Source: a virus. Taken from it: a DNA stretch of 39,625 nucleotides. Every line of letters starts with the position of its first letter. The first letter of the stretch is position 1. Both the position numbers and the translations under genes were made by a program. This document shows, one piece after another, positions 21,310 through 29,648 of this stretch. The DNA lies in IMG/VR virus record IMGVR_UViG_3300034020_001270, positions 1-39,625 of that record. The stretch is one strand, 5' to 3'. The notes under the pieces were generated by a model. The model was given only the letters and a program-made list of their open reading frames with translations, did no database searches and was not told the DNA's origin.

Positions 21310-22765
21310 AGGGCTGCTGGCCTTTACTCAATATACCTATCCCCAATATCAGGCTGACCTGGTGCATGGGTTGATTGCGGGGCATTTGGATCGGGTGGTG
21401 GCGGGGGAGATCCGGCGCTTGATGATCTTTGCGCCGCCACAACATGGGAAGAGTGAGTTAACCTCAGTACGGTTGCCGGCTTATTGGTTGGGGCGCCGGC
21501 CGAATGACCCAATTATTATTACAAGTTATGGGGCTGAGCTGGCGGAGAGTAAGAGCCGGCAGGCGCGGGATATTGTGGAGAGTGGCGAGTATCGGGCGCT
21601 CTTTGGTGATCTGCGGGCGGGTGAGATTGAGTCGGTGCAGGTGCGGCCGGATAGCCGGGCGGTGCAGCGCTGGCAGTTGATGCACCCCAACCGAGGGCGG
21701 GTTCTCGCCGTCGGCGTGGGTGGGCCGGTGACGGGGCATGGTGCGCTGCTGGGGATTATTGATGACCCACATGAGAATTGGGAAGAAGCGCAGAGCGCGA
21801 CGATGCGCCGGCGGGTGTGGGAGTGGTATCGGGGGACATTCCGCACGCGCATTTGGGAGGGCGGGGCGATTGTGCTGATCATGACCCGGTGGCATGAGGA
21901 TGATCTGGCGGGGAAGTTGTTGAAGGAACAGCCAGGGCAATGGACGGTGTTGCGGTTGCCGGCGATTGCAGAGAGCCAGGAAGAGCGGGATAACAATAAT
22001 CGGTTGATGGGGTTGCCGCTGGGGGAGCCTGATCCGTTGGGGCGGGCGGCAGGGGAGGCGGTGGCGCCGAAGCGCTACAGTGCGACGGAGTTGCAGAGCA
22101 TTGCCAAGGACGTGGGGAGTATGGTCTTTGGGGCGGAGTATCAGGGCAGCCCACGGGCGACGGAGGGCAATCTGATTAAGCGGCCCTGGTTGCGGATTGT
22201 GACTCAAGCGGCGCCGGCGACGCCTTACCGGATTCGTTATTGGGATAAGGCGGCGAGTGTGAGTAAGAGCGCCAAATTCAGTGCCGGGGTACGGCTGGCG
22301 ATTGCGCTGGATGGGCGGGTGGTGATTGAGGATGTGGTGCATGGGCAGTGGACAACCAAGGAGCGACGCAACGTGATGTTGCAGACGGCCCAGTTGGATG
22401 CGGCGGCGTTTAACAATGGGGTCTTTGTGTTTATTGAGCAGGAGCCGGGGTCGAGCGGCGTGGATAGTGTGCAGGATGAGATTGCGTTGCTGGCTGGTTA
22501 CCCGGTCTTTGCGGACAAGGCGACGGGTGATAAGGATGTGCGGTTGATGCCGTTTATTGCGCAGGCTGAGGCGCTGAATGTGGTGTTGCTGCAAGGGGCG
22601 TGGAACCAGGTCTATATTGATGAGATGGTGGTGGTTCCCAATGGGACGTATCGCGACCAGGTGGATGCAACGGCGGGTGCCTATAATCGGGCGATTGAGT
22701 TGGTGCGGACGCCGCCGGCGAGAACCGTGGTACATGAGGAGTTTGTTTCGATTTCGCAATTCTGA
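21239..22765 (+). CDS. terL: Terminase large subunit
   Basis: A 508-aa packaging motor. ATPase: Walker A variant APPQHGKS at 65-72, Walker B LLGIIDDP with D175/D176, coupling motif MTRWHEDD at 215-222. Nuclease: YWDKAA with D336 in an RNase H-like fold, VFIEQEPGSSG with E400/E402, and a further acidic cluster GDKDVR. This is the family described as putative large terminase with a C-terminal nuclease domain. The GTG at 21239 overlaps the small subunit gene; a TTG about seven codons on is an alternative. Translation is probably coupled. Confidence 0.93.
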   Translation: MTKSWSVLPQDAAQELLNRRNARKGLLAFTQYTYPQYQADLVHGLIAGHLDRVVAGEIRRLMIFAPPQHGKSELTSVRLPAYWLGRRPNDPIIITSYGAELAESKSRQARDIVESGEYRALFGDLRAGEIESVQVRPDSRAVQRWQLMHPNRGRVLAVGVGGPVTGHGALLGIIDDPHENWEEAQSATMRRRVWEWYRGTFRTRIWEGGAIVLIMTRWHEDDLAGKLLKEQPGQWTVLRLPAIAESQEERDNNNRLMGLPLGEPDPLGRAAGEAVAPKRYSATELQSIAKDVGSMVFGAEYQGSPRATEGNLIKRPWLRIVTQAAPATPYRIRYWDKAASVSKSAKFSAGVRLAIALDGRVVIEDVVHGQWTTKERRNVMLQTAQLDAAAFNNGVFVFIEQEPGSSGVDSVQDEIALLAGYPVFADKATGDKDVRLMPFIAQAEALNVVLLQGAWNQVYIDEMVVVPNGTYRDQVDATAGAYNRAIELVRTPPARTVVHEEFVSISQF

Positions 22766-22774
22766 GAGGTGTGT

Positions 22775-22975
22775 ATGGCGTTTCGGGATGTGCGCTTAAA
22801 AGAAGGAAATCGGTTGGTGTTTCGGTTTGACCCGGAGCAGGATGTGGTGGCGATTGTGGTGCGGGGGGAGATGGTGGAGATCAACCTGGATGAGTATCGG
22901 TTACCCCATCAACGGAGACAGGGTATGATGGGGGTGGATTTTCGACGGATTGAGGGACGGGAGGAGAGCGACTGA
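22775..22975 (+). CDS. Small protein after terminase
   Basis: A 66-aa protein starting at ATG 22775 with GAGAGGTG just upstream. It is beta-rich (LVFRFDPEQDVVAIVVRGEMVEINLDEYR) with a basic, acidic-ended tail. It ends the packaging operon before a terminator. No family recognised. Confidence 0.65.
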   Translation: MAFRDVRLKEGNRLVFRFDPEQDVVAIVVRGEMVEINLDEYRLPHQRRQGMMGVDFRRIEGREESD

Positions 22976-22995
22976 TAATAAGGCGTTATCGGTCG
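22969..22995. repeat. GATAA-N7-TTATC palindrome, copy 9
   Basis: Core 22974-22990, arms CGACT and GGTCG. It contains the stop codon of the preceding gene and is followed by a heptad run and the terminator at 23016. Confidence 0.78.
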
Positions 22996-23015
22996 AGGGG
23001 ATAGATGGGAGTTAT

Positions 23016-23050
23016 AGGGCTGATGGGTTTGCCATCGGCCTTATTTTTTT
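23016..23050 (+). terminator. Intrinsic terminator of the packaging operon
   Basis: An 11-bp stem with two G-U pairs (AGGGCTGATGG / CCATCGGCCTT), loop GTTTG, followed by ATTTTTTT. It separates packaging genes from the late promoter. Confidence 0.85.
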
Positions 23051-23082
23051 GGTTGGGCGCGCCTAAGTGGGAATTTTTCTCA

Positions 23083-23111
23083 TTGACAGGGGGCGATAGG
23101 TGTGCTATACT
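23083..23111 (+). promoter_or_regulatory. Late promoter (extended -10)
   Basis: TTGACA at 23083-23088, 17-base spacer, TATACT at 23106-23111 with TGC before it. Strong match to sigma70 consensus, so probably constitutive. It is the only good promoter seen before the long lysis-head-tail block. Confidence 0.82.
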
Positions 23112-23117
23112 GGGGGC

Positions 23118-23231
23118 TGCTGATTCCTCTGGTTGTGAATTGAAGAGACGGGTGGTGGTTGCCGGCCATTGCCCACGAACGCCGTAAGAGCGTCATTGAC
23201 CTGGTTTGCCAGGTTGGTGGCGCTCTTTTTA
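23118..23231 (+). ncRNA. Late leader RNA ending in terminator (6S-like arrangement)
   Basis: From the predicted start near 23118 to the terminator U-tract is about 114 nt with no supported gene. A strong promoter, a short leader and an intrinsic terminator before the late genes copies the lambda pR'-6S RNA-tR' layout, where an antiterminator lets polymerase pass. No Q-like gene is recognised here, so regulation is inference. It could equally be a stand-alone small RNA. Confidence 0.55.
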
Positions 23232-23236
23232 TTTTC
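23186..23236 (+). terminator. Leader terminator before late genes
   Basis: Outer 10-bp stem (AAGAGCGTCA / TGGCGCTCTT, one wobble), inner 6-bp stem (ACCTGG / CCAGGT) with loop TTTG, then TTTTTATTTT. It lies 12 bases before the next gene start. Confidence 0.82.
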
Positions 23237-23247
23237 CGGGAGTTTTT

Positions 23248-23880
23248 ATGGCGCGGTTATCCCAAGGTGCGGAATTTATGAAGTTGCAGATCCAGCCGAT
23301 TGATCCGCCGGCTGGGTTCGGGAAGTATGTGGTGAAGGATATTTTTACCACAGCGGATGGATCGTGGGATATGAATGGGACGATCTTCTCCATCACATCG
23401 TGGGCGCGTAATGGGTATCTGAAGCCGATGGGGTCGCCGGATTATTTTGATGACGCCGGCGGGGCGACGCATTTGTTTGCGCGGGTGGAGGATGAGAACG
23501 GGCGGGCGAAGGCGCTGGATGTGCGCTTTTTTACGGGCAATCTGGCTGTTGCGGAGAATACAGGGCAGAAGAAGAGCGGCTGGGCCAATATGTTTATGAA
23601 TGGCGATTCGGCCTTTTATATCGAGCAAGGGCAGCGGGGGCCGTGGTCGGCGATTCCGCTGGTGCCTTATGCGGAGGCGGTGACGGGGTTGGGGTTGCCG
23701 AATCGATGGCATGTTTCGACGTTTGTGGTGTGGAAGTGGCAGCCGGCCCAAGTGGTGACACCGCCGATTGATCCGCCAGTTGAGCCGCCGGTGGGTGGTG
23801 ACGTGGAAAAACGCCTGGCGTGGTGCGAGCGGGAGATTCGCCAGTTGAAAGGGTTGTTGAAACAGTGGACGGGGGAATGA
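23248..23880 (+). CDS. Hypothetical late protein with Pro-rich linker
   Basis: A 210-aa protein, first of the late block; GGGAG lies six bases before its ATG. Residues about 11-165 form a beta-rich domain (FTTADGSWDMNGTIFSITSWARNGYLKP, HLFARVEDENGRAKALDVRFFTG). It is followed by a Pro-rich linker (PPIDPPVEPPVGG) and a short C-terminal helix. A globular domain on a linker suits a carbohydrate- or wall-binding partner of the adjacent hydrolase, which starts within its stop codon. That role is inference. Confidence 0.62.
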   Translation: MARLSQGAEFMKLQIQPIDPPAGFGKYVVKDIFTTADGSWDMNGTIFSITSWARNGYLKPMGSPDYFDDAGGATHLFARVEDENGRAKALDVRFFTGNLAVAENTGQKKSGWANMFMNGDSAFYIEQGQRGPWSAIPLVPYAEAVTGLGLPNRWHVSTFVVWKWQPAQVVTPPIDPPVEPPVGGDVEKRLAWCEREIRQLKGLLKQWTGE

Positions 23881-24263
23881 GCGCCGCCGGGCATGAACGC
23901 CTGGCGGCGTTGGATGATACGCAGTTGCTGGCGCTGTGCATTTGGGGTGAGGCACGGGGAGAATCGGTGACGGGGCAATTGGCGGTGGCGCATGTGGTGT
24001 TGAATCGGGCGGCGAGTCCGCGTTGGTGGGGGCATGATGTGCGGTCGGTGATCTTGAAGAAATGGCAGTTTTCGTACTTCAATAGTCGGTCGCCGGGGCC
24101 GGGGTTGGTGCAGTTGGCGATTGCGGAGTTGGCCATGGGGAAGTTGACGCTTGATCCGACGTTGGGGGCGACGCATTATCATGCGGTAGGGGTGACGCCG
24201 GATTGGACGCGGTTGCTGCGGCATGTGGTGGATATCGGGCGGCATCGGTTTTATGTGGAGTAG
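23877..24263 (+). CDS. Cell-wall hydrolase (endolysin, SleB/Hydrolase_2 type)
   Basis: A 128-aa enzyme. LALCIWGEARGES-GQLAVAHVVLNRA, QFSYFN and ATHYHAVGVTPDWTRLLRHVVDIGRHRFY match the Hydrolase_2 family of peptidoglycan-cleaving enzymes (SleB-type lytic transglycosylase/amidase), with the conserved E in WGEARGE as the catalytic residue. It has no signal peptide, so release would need a holin. ATG 23877 overlaps the preceding stop by four bases; a longer frame upstream lies within that gene. The following 54-aa membrane protein is the holin candidate. Confidence 0.88.
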   Translation: MSAAGHERLAALDDTQLLALCIWGEARGESVTGQLAVAHVVLNRAASPRWWGHDVRSVILKKWQFSYFNSRSPGPGLVQLAIAELAMGKLTLDPTLGATHYHAVGVTPDWTRLLRHVVDIGRHRFYVE

Positions 24264-24271
24264 ACCCTACC

Positions 24272-24299
24272 CCCAGCCCTCCCCAGATCGGAGAGGGGA
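24272..24299. repeat. REP-like CCCC/GGGG inverted repeat, copy 2
   Basis: CCCAGCCCTCCCC and GAGAGGGG around AGATCG, next to palindrome copy 10. Same kind as the elements at 8853 and 34567. Confidence 0.6.
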
Positions 24300-24307
24300 G
24301 TAAAGGT

Positions 24308-24334
24308 CGGGTGATAACTCTTTCTTATCAGTCG
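24308..24334. repeat. GATAA-N7-TTATC palindrome, copy 10
   Basis: Core 24313-24329; right flank AGTCGAGGAGGGG supplies the ribosome binding site for the next gene. Confidence 0.78.
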
Positions 24335-24342
24335 AGGAGGGG

Positions 24343-24507
24343 ATGATGCTGAAGCAGTGGGTGGAGACGGTTTACCGGGAGCATGGGATGGTAGGGGTTG
24401 GGGCGTTGGTGTTGATTTTGTTGGTGGCGGTGTTGGGGTTGGCGAAGGCGGCGGGGATGGAAGTTGGCGAGGCCTGGCAGTTGATGATGGGGTGGTTGAA
24501 TGGCTAA
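24343..24507 (+). CDS. Small single-pass membrane protein, holin candidate
   Basis: A 54-aa protein with GAGGAGGGG before two possible ATGs (24343 and 24346). One hydrophobic span at about 16-37 (MVGVGALVLILLVAVLGLAKAA), charged N-terminus and a short amphipathic tail. It follows the endolysin and overlaps the portal gene by eight bases. Holin or holin-like activity is inferred from size and position only. Confidence 0.62.
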   Translation: MMLKQWVETVYREHGMVGVGALVLILLVAVLGLAKAAGMEVGEAWQLMMGWLNG

Positions 24508-26134
24508 ACGGAGTTCGCAGACAGCGCAGATCCAGCAGTTGCAAGGGGAGAATATCGAGTTGCAGGAACGCCTGGCGGCGCTGGAGATGGCGTTGGAGGC
24601 GGATGGTTGGCGGATGCTGACGATGCAGGCCGATCAGGAGTTTAGCCGGGAGGGGTTGCGGCTGATCACGGAGTTGAGCCGGATTATGTCGCTGAAGAAT
24701 CCGCTGATTAAGCGCGGGGTGCAGGTGCAGCGGCTGTACGTGTGGGGTCAGGGTTGGAATGTGAAGGCGAGTGACCCGGATGTGCAGGGCGTGCTGGACG
24801 CTTTTATGAAGGACCCGAAGAATCAGGTGGAGTTGACGAGCCACCAGGCGCGGATGCAGAAGGAGACGGAGCAGACGACGGATGGGAATACCTTCTTTGT
24901 CTTCTTTGTGAACGCGTTGACGGGGCGGGTACGGGTGCGCACGTTCCAGTTTGAAGAGGTGATCGAGATTGTGTGTGATCCGCAGGATGCGAAGTCGCCG
25001 TGGTATTACAAGCGGTCTTGGTCGGAACAGACGTTGGATGCCGGCAGCGGGGCGATTGCGACGATGGTGAAGACGGCGTATTACCCGGATTGGCGTTACA
25101 ACCCGGTGAACAAGCCGGCGAGTATTGGGAGCTATCCAGTGCGGTGGGAGAATCCGGTTTACCACATCAAGACGGGCGGGTTTTCTAACTGGAAGTTTGG
25201 TTGTTCGGAGATTTATGCGGCGATTGATTGGAGCCGGGCCTATAAGGAATTCCTGGAAGACTGGGCGAGCATTGTGCGCGCTTATCGTCGATTCGCTTTC
25301 CAGTTGAGTACGCCGGGCGGGAAGAGTGCGATTGCGGCGGCCAAGGCCAAGCTGGGTACGACGTATGGCGCTGGTGGGCTGGGGGCGGAGACGAATCCGG
25401 CGCCGGTGGTGGGTAGTACGTTTGTGGCGGGCGACAATGTGAATTTAACACCGGTGCGCACATCCGGGGCGACGGTGGCGGCGGAGGATGGGCGGCGGTT
25501 GTTGTTGATGGTGGCGGCGGCGGTGGGGTTGCCTGAAACGTTTTTTGGCGATGTGAGCGTGGGGACGCTGGCCACGGCGAGCAGCCTTGACCGACCGACT
25601 GAGTTGGCGATGCGGGACCGGCAGACCTTTTGGCAGGATATTTTTCAAGCCATTTTTGATTTTGTGTTGCTGTGGGCGGTGAAGGCGCCACGGGGGCCAC
25701 TGCGGGGGCTGGGAACGGTTGTCGTCGAGCGGGATGGGGATGAGATTAGCGAGACGGTGGATTGGGGCGATGTAGACGCGCATATTGATATTGATTTTCC
25801 GCCGATCAGGTCGGAGGCGTTGGATGCGCAGATGCGGGCGATTGTTTCGGCGGCGACGCTGGATGGGAAGGCGCCGGCGGGGACGCTGGATCTGATGACG
25901 ACGGCGCGATTGATGTTGGTGGCGCTGGGGGTGGATGATATTGATGCCATTTTACAAAAACTCTTCGACGAAGAGGGGCGGGCGTTGAATCCGGTGGGTC
26001 AGGGGGTGGATGGGACAAATGGGAGTGATGCGACGGATGGGGCGACGGATGGCGCTGCGGTGGAGGCGATGATGGTGCGGGCGGTGCGAGAGTTGCGGGA
26101 TGCGTTGGTGCGGTTGCGTGAAGGCGTGGAGTGA
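24500..26134 (+). CDS. Portal protein
   Basis: A 544-aa protein that forms the dodecameric ring for DNA entry at one capsid vertex. It starts with a coiled coil (about 9-35), then the portal core: LITELSRIMSLKNPLIKRGVQVQRLYVWGQGW, the wing and stem region around VRTFQFEEVIEIVCDPQDAKSPWYYKRSW, and the later ATASSLDRPTELAMRDRQTFWQDIFQAIFDFVLLWAV segment seen in portals. The last residues (VGQGVDGTNGSDATDGATDG) are encoded by a heptad-type ATGGGAC repeat at about 25997-26050. The order portal, head proteins, capsid agrees with the call. Confidence 0.85.
   Translation: MAKRSSQTAQIQQLQGENIELQERLAALEMALEADGWRMLTMQADQEFSREGLRLITELSRIMSLKNPLIKRGVQVQRLYVWGQGWNVKASDPDVQGVLDAFMKDPKNQVELTSHQARMQKETEQTTDGNTFFVFFVNALTGRVRVRTFQFEEVIEIVCDPQDAKSPWYYKRSWSEQTLDAGSGAIATMVKTAYYPDWRYNPVNKPASIGSYPVRWENPVYHIKTGGFSNWKFGCSEIYAAIDWSRAYKEFLEDWASIVRAYRRFAFQLSTPGGKSAIAAAKAKLGTTYGAGGLGAETNPAPVVGSTFVAGDNVNLTPVRTSGATVAAEDGRRLLLMVAAAVGLPETFFGDVSVGTLATASSLDRPTELAMRDRQTFWQDIFQAIFDFVLLWAVKAPRGPLRGLGTVVVERDGDEISETVDWGDVDAHIDIDFPPIRSEALDAQMRAIVSAATLDGKAPAGTLDLMTTARLMLVALGVDDIDAILQKLFDEEGRALNPVGQGVDGTNGSDATDGATDGAAVEAMMVRAVRELRDALVRLREGVE
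25997..26050. repeat. Heptad-type repeat inside portal gene
   Basis: ATGGGAC, AAATGGG, AGTGATG, CGACGG, ATGGGG, CGACGGATGG: the intergenic heptanucleotide pattern seen elsewhere, here translated as Asp/Gly/Thr-rich residues near the portal C-terminus. Confidence 0.5.
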
Positions 26135-26154
26135 TAAGAAGGAATTATCAGTCG
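26128..26154. repeat. GATAA-N7-TTATC palindrome, copy 11
   Basis: Core 26133-26149; its first base-triplet TGA is the portal stop codon and the flank AGTCGAGGGGGG serves as ribosome binding site for the next gene. Confidence 0.78.
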
Positions 26155-26166
26155 AGGGGGGAATAG

Positions 26167-28539
26167 ATGGGGTCGATTAGCGATATTTATAAGTTTCGGG
26201 AGGTTGATCAGAAGGGGAACCCATTAAATGGATTTGGCGGGGTATTTATCGAGACCTTTGAATCTTATACGCCGGGAAGTAAGTGGTTGGAAAGCAAGGC
26301 GACCGGGGACATTATTCAGGTAGATGGGAATACAGCCGCAGCATCCTATTTGGTTATTTCAAAGGACCCGTTAGCACCAGGGACGGAAAGCGTGGTTACC
26401 GCGGTGATGAATTTTCCTACGCCTTTAGAAATGGCGATGGGGATTCATTTATCACAGCGCACATTCGGGCAGGAATTTGCCATAGAAATTGTGGACACAG
26501 GGCCACTGATTTCCCCTGTAGCGGAAAGAGCGATTTCGGCTATTTCACAAACAACGACAACATTGACGATTGACACCATAGCCGCTCATGATCTACTACC
26601 AGGGATGCGGATCGGGATCTATGGGGTCACAGATTCGCGATTAAATTACCCGGCATTAGTCGTATTGACCGCACCTAGTGCAAATCGTGTTACCGTTGCT
26701 TCTGGGCCGAATGGAACGATTCCGAGTTTGACGGTTGGGCCGTTTGCTTCAGGGATGATTTATTACCGTCCAGCGTTGGGCTATTCGGCAAATGGTACGA
26801 GCATGATTTTTGAGAATGGCACGGCAACCAACGCGAGTTTCTATTCGCGTGCTGATGCCGGAGATACTTTGCCGGGGGCAGGCATAACCGGCACTCATCA
26901 ATCAACGATAGGCTCAACGGCATCTGTGCAAGCAGTAAATGCGCCCAACAGCTATGCGTTTCAACCAACAACAGAATATCGGTCGTATTTGCAACAGGAT
27001 CGTGTGCAGTGGAGTGATGTTGCCGTAGACAGTACGGGATTGATGACAAACCGTTTGCTTAGAACACAGGTGGTACCGAGTAGTGAAAAGCTCTATAAGT
27101 TGCGCATTCGAGCCATCAATAGCAAGGGGTTGTCGGTTCCCATCGGGCAAATAGTCAGCATCGCCAAAAGCGGGACGACGACGGCCACTGTGGTGCTTCA
27201 TCAGGCGCACGGCCTAACTACAGGCGACAACATTAACCTGTATGGCGTGCGTGATCAGACGAATTTTCCCAACCTGGCGGTGGCCACAGTGGTGGCATCG
27301 GTTGTGAATTCGACCACGATTACCGTGGTGATTGGGAGTGCGGTGACGGCGACCAGTTATGGTGGGTATGTTGCGCTCTGCAATGGTGGCAATCTTATGT
27401 CGGCGCTAGGGGCGATTGCGCAGGTGGCGGCGAGTGCGGTGCTGGCTGGGGGCGTGCTGACGATTACCGGCAATGCGGCCTGGGCTGGGCTATTGATTGG
27501 CGATTATGTTAATGTCACCGGGTTGCGGGTGGATGGGACTGGCGCTAGTCTGGATTGCGATGGCGCATGGAAAGTTAGAAACATTAGTACGACCAGCCTG
27601 GAATTGTTACCATTGCCGGGGACAACCGCACCAACTGACTTTGCTTCGACCAACTGTGGTGGCGGCATCATCAAGAGATCAGATCTACGGATTTCGTATG
27701 CGCGGTTGTTCGCTTATCAGCGGCAACGGGTTGAAATGTTGCCGCGGCCGAGCCAAGACGCCAGTCAAGCCGTGCCGGTGCAGATTACTGGTGGTAGCAA
27801 CGTTTCCATGAGCGCCACCCAATCGAGTCGGGTGACACTCGGCAACGGCTGGTACATGGAGCCTGACAATGTGTTGTTTGCCGATGTGGCCACTGCCGCG
27901 CTGACGACGACCACGACCACGGCGACTATTATGCCAACGCCAGTTGGGGCGGCGGCGGAATTTAACATTGTGGTGACGGCGGTGAGTGGGACGAGTGCGA
28001 CGCTAGACGTAGGGATTGAGGAGAGCGACGACTCAGGCGTGAACTGGTACCGAATCTACGATTTTCCGCGGATTACGACCACCGGCGCGTATCGGTCGCC
28101 GGTGCTGCCGCTCAGTGGCAACCGGCTGCGCTATGTGCAGACGGTTGGCGGGACAACCCCATCGTTTACGCGGGTGCTCAACCGAATCACGCACCAAATG
28201 GTCAGCCCTCCACCGTATCGGCAGGTTATAGATCGTGCTGTGGCGGTTGGCACATTGAATGCCACGACGGTGGCATTAAAAAGTAATGGGGCCAAAAATA
28301 TCCAGTTGGTTTTGTCGATGGGGGCGATTACGACCACGGCGCCGGCGCTACAAATTGAAGGTAGCGACGACAATGGGGCGACGTGGTACGCGATTGGCGC
28401 GGCACTGACCGGCGTGGCAAGTGCGACAGTCCAGGTTACGGTCAATGATTTCAATGCTGACTTGCTTCGGGCCAGGGTGACAACGGCTGGGGTAGGGGCA
28501 ACGCTAGGCTACGCATTGTTGAAGACATACGGGGCATAA
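26167..28539 (+). CDS. Large structural protein of unknown type (virion surface candidate)
   Basis: A 790-aa protein between the portal and decoration genes. It is beta-rich with many Thr/Ser/Val repeats and appears to be built of several immunoglobulin- or jelly-roll-like units; segments such as TTATVVLHQAHGLTTGDNINLYGV and IDTIAAHDLLPGMRIGIYGV recur, suggesting a duplicated domain (twice or three times). Two later units (DVGIEESDDSGVNWYRIYDF and IEGSDDNGATWYAIGAAL) are also repeats of each other. Codon use is more even and less G-biased than the neighbours, especially in 26200-27150, a sign of recent exchange. It may be a receptor-binding or capsid-surface protein. No family is recognised with confidence. 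Confidence 0.7.
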   Translation: MGSISDIYKFREVDQKGNPLNGFGGVFIETFESYTPGSKWLESKATGDIIQVDGNTAAASYLVISKDPLAPGTESVVTAVMNFPTPLEMAMGIHLSQRTFGQEFAIEIVDTGPLISPVAERAISAISQTTTTLTIDTIAAHDLLPGMRIGIYGVTDSRLNYPALVVLTAPSANRVTVASGPNGTIPSLTVGPFASGMIYYRPALGYSANGTSMIFENGTATNASFYSRADAGDTLPGAGITGTHQSTIGSTASVQAVNAPNSYAFQPTTEYRSYLQQDRVQWSDVAVDSTGLMTNRLLRTQVVPSSEKLYKLRIRAINSKGLSVPIGQIVSIAKSGTTTATVVLHQAHGLTTGDNINLYGVRDQTNFPNLAVATVVASVVNSTTITVVIGSAVTATSYGGYVALCNGGNLMSALGAIAQVAASAVLAGGVLTITGNAAWAGLLIGDYVNVTGLRVDGTGASLDCDGAWKVRNISTTSLELLPLPGTTAPTDFASTNCGGGIIKRSDLRISYARLFAYQRQRVEMLPRPSQDASQAVPVQITGGSNVSMSATQSSRVTLGNGWYMEPDNVLFADVATAALTTTTTTATIMPTPVGAAAEFNIVVTAVSGTSATLDVGIEESDDSGVNWYRIYDFPRITTTGAYRSPVLPLSGNRLRYVQTVGGTTPSFTRVLNRITHQMVSPPPYRQVIDRAVAVGTLNATTVALKSNGAKNIQLVLSMGAITTTAPALQIEGSDDNGATWYAIGAALTGVASATVQVTVNDFNADLLRARVTTAGVGATLGYALLKTYGA

Positions 28540-28543
28540 CGAC

Positions 28544-28570
28544 CGACCGATAATAAACGCTTATCGGTCG
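28544..28570. repeat. GATAA-N7-TTATC palindrome, copy 12
   Basis: Core 28549-28565. The most perfect copy: ACCGACCGATAA and TTATCGGTCGGT pair over 12 bp. Right flank GGGAGGAAG is the ribosome binding site of the next gene. Confidence 0.82.
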
Positions 28571-28586
28571 GTGGGAGGAAGGGCGA

Positions 28587-29648
28587 GTGGCTGAGTTATC
28601 CGTTTTTTCGCCGGGGTATGATGGGGCGGGGTTTGTGACGCAGGCGGCGGACAGTGGTGGGGATCAGTTTGAGAATACGGGCGATACTGTTTTGTATCTT
28701 CAGAATGCGGGGGCGGGGTCGATTACGGTGACGCTGACGCCGGATTTTGATCCGCGGGGGTTGTTGTTTGCGCCGGTGCAGGTGGTGGTGGCGGCGGGGC
28801 AGATCCGGTTGGTGGGGGCGCTGTTGCGGCAGTGGTGGAGCAACAGCGCTGGCAAGGTGGTGATGGCCTATTCGGGGGTGAGTGGGCTGAGTGTGGGGGT
28901 GATGCAGTTGGGTAGCCGGTTGAAATATGACGCTGCGGCTTTTTTGCCGTCGGCGTTATCTGGCTTGATCTTGTGGCTCGATGCCAGCAACCTAGCTTCG
29001 CTCTTTCAGGATGATGCAGGGGCGACGCCGGTAGCGACGAACAATGACCCTGTGGGGCGATGGGCGGATCTGTCTGGGGCAGGGAACCATGTGATGCAGG
29101 CGACGGGAACAGCCAAGCCAACGTACAAAACGGGTGTGCAGGGTGGGTTGCCGGGGGTAAGTTTTGATGGCGGAGATTATTTGGATGGGGTGGCGACGTA
29201 TGCAAGCTATCCGCTGACGATTGTGGGGGTGGGGAAGCAGTCGGCCACACTGGGGGCGACGCGCGGGTTGGTTTCGCTTTATCACTCGACCACGTTTGGG
29301 ACGCGTATGTGGCTAGGAAGTACGGATCAGCCATCGTTGGCAGTAGCGACGCCATCAACCCAACGAACCGCACCAATCTCTATCGGTGCGAATGCGCCGT
29401 TTGTTTTTGGCGGGAGTGTTACGCCGATCAATGCGGTGGCATTGTCTAACAATAGTTTTACAACAATAGCGGCTCATGCGGCAGGGCTGGTGTCGAACAA
29501 CATTGCCATTGGTCGATTCAATATCAATACAGCGACGAATTTAATGAATGGTCATATTTGTGAGGTGCTGATTTACAACCGAGGGCTGACAATATTTGAG
29601 CTGGAGCGGGTAGGCAGCTACTTGAATACGAAGTGGGGGGTCTATTGA
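28587..29648 (+). CDS. Decoration protein with C-terminal LamG-like domain
   Basis: A 353-aa protein starting at GTG 28587 after GGGAGGAAG. Residues 1-110 are a paralogue of the complete small protein at 35783 (shared GD-x-x-NTGDTVLYLQNAGAGSITVTLTP and GLLFAPV). The rest (about 120-353) has the LamG/concanavalin-like pattern: GLILWLDASNLASLF, VGRWADLSGAGNHVMQ, LPGVSFDGGDYLDG and the closing GHICEVLIYNRGLTIFELERVGSYLNTKWG. Such domains bind sugars. A virion-attached base plus LamG points to weak adhesion of particles to glycans. The virion-binding part is inferred from its paralogue and from lying among head genes. Confidence 0.8.
   Translation: MAELSVFSPGYDGAGFVTQAADSGGDQFENTGDTVLYLQNAGAGSITVTLTPDFDPRGLLFAPVQVVVAAGQIRLVGALLRQWWSNSAGKVVMAYSGVSGLSVGVMQLGSRLKYDAAAFLPSALSGLILWLDASNLASLFQDDAGATPVATNNDPVGRWADLSGAGNHVMQATGTAKPTYKTGVQGGLPGVSFDGGDYLDGVATYASYPLTIVGVGKQSATLGATRGLVSLYHSTTFGTRMWLGSTDQPSLAVATPSTQRTAPISIGANAPFVFGGSVTPINAVALSNNSFTTIAAHAAGLVSNNIAIGRFNINTATNLMNGHICEVLIYNRGLTIFELERVGSYLNTKWGVY

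Noticed and set aside
21464-22759. 431-aa minus-strand frame
   Set aside because: Shadow of the large terminase gene, whose motifs are unmistakable.
23005-23187. 60-aa frame over the terminator and late promoter
   Set aside because: It spans an intrinsic terminator and a consensus promoter and lacks a ribosome binding site.
26167-29648. Diversity-generating retroelement target
   Set aside because: No reverse transcriptase or template repeat was found, although a LamG-type receptor domain is present.
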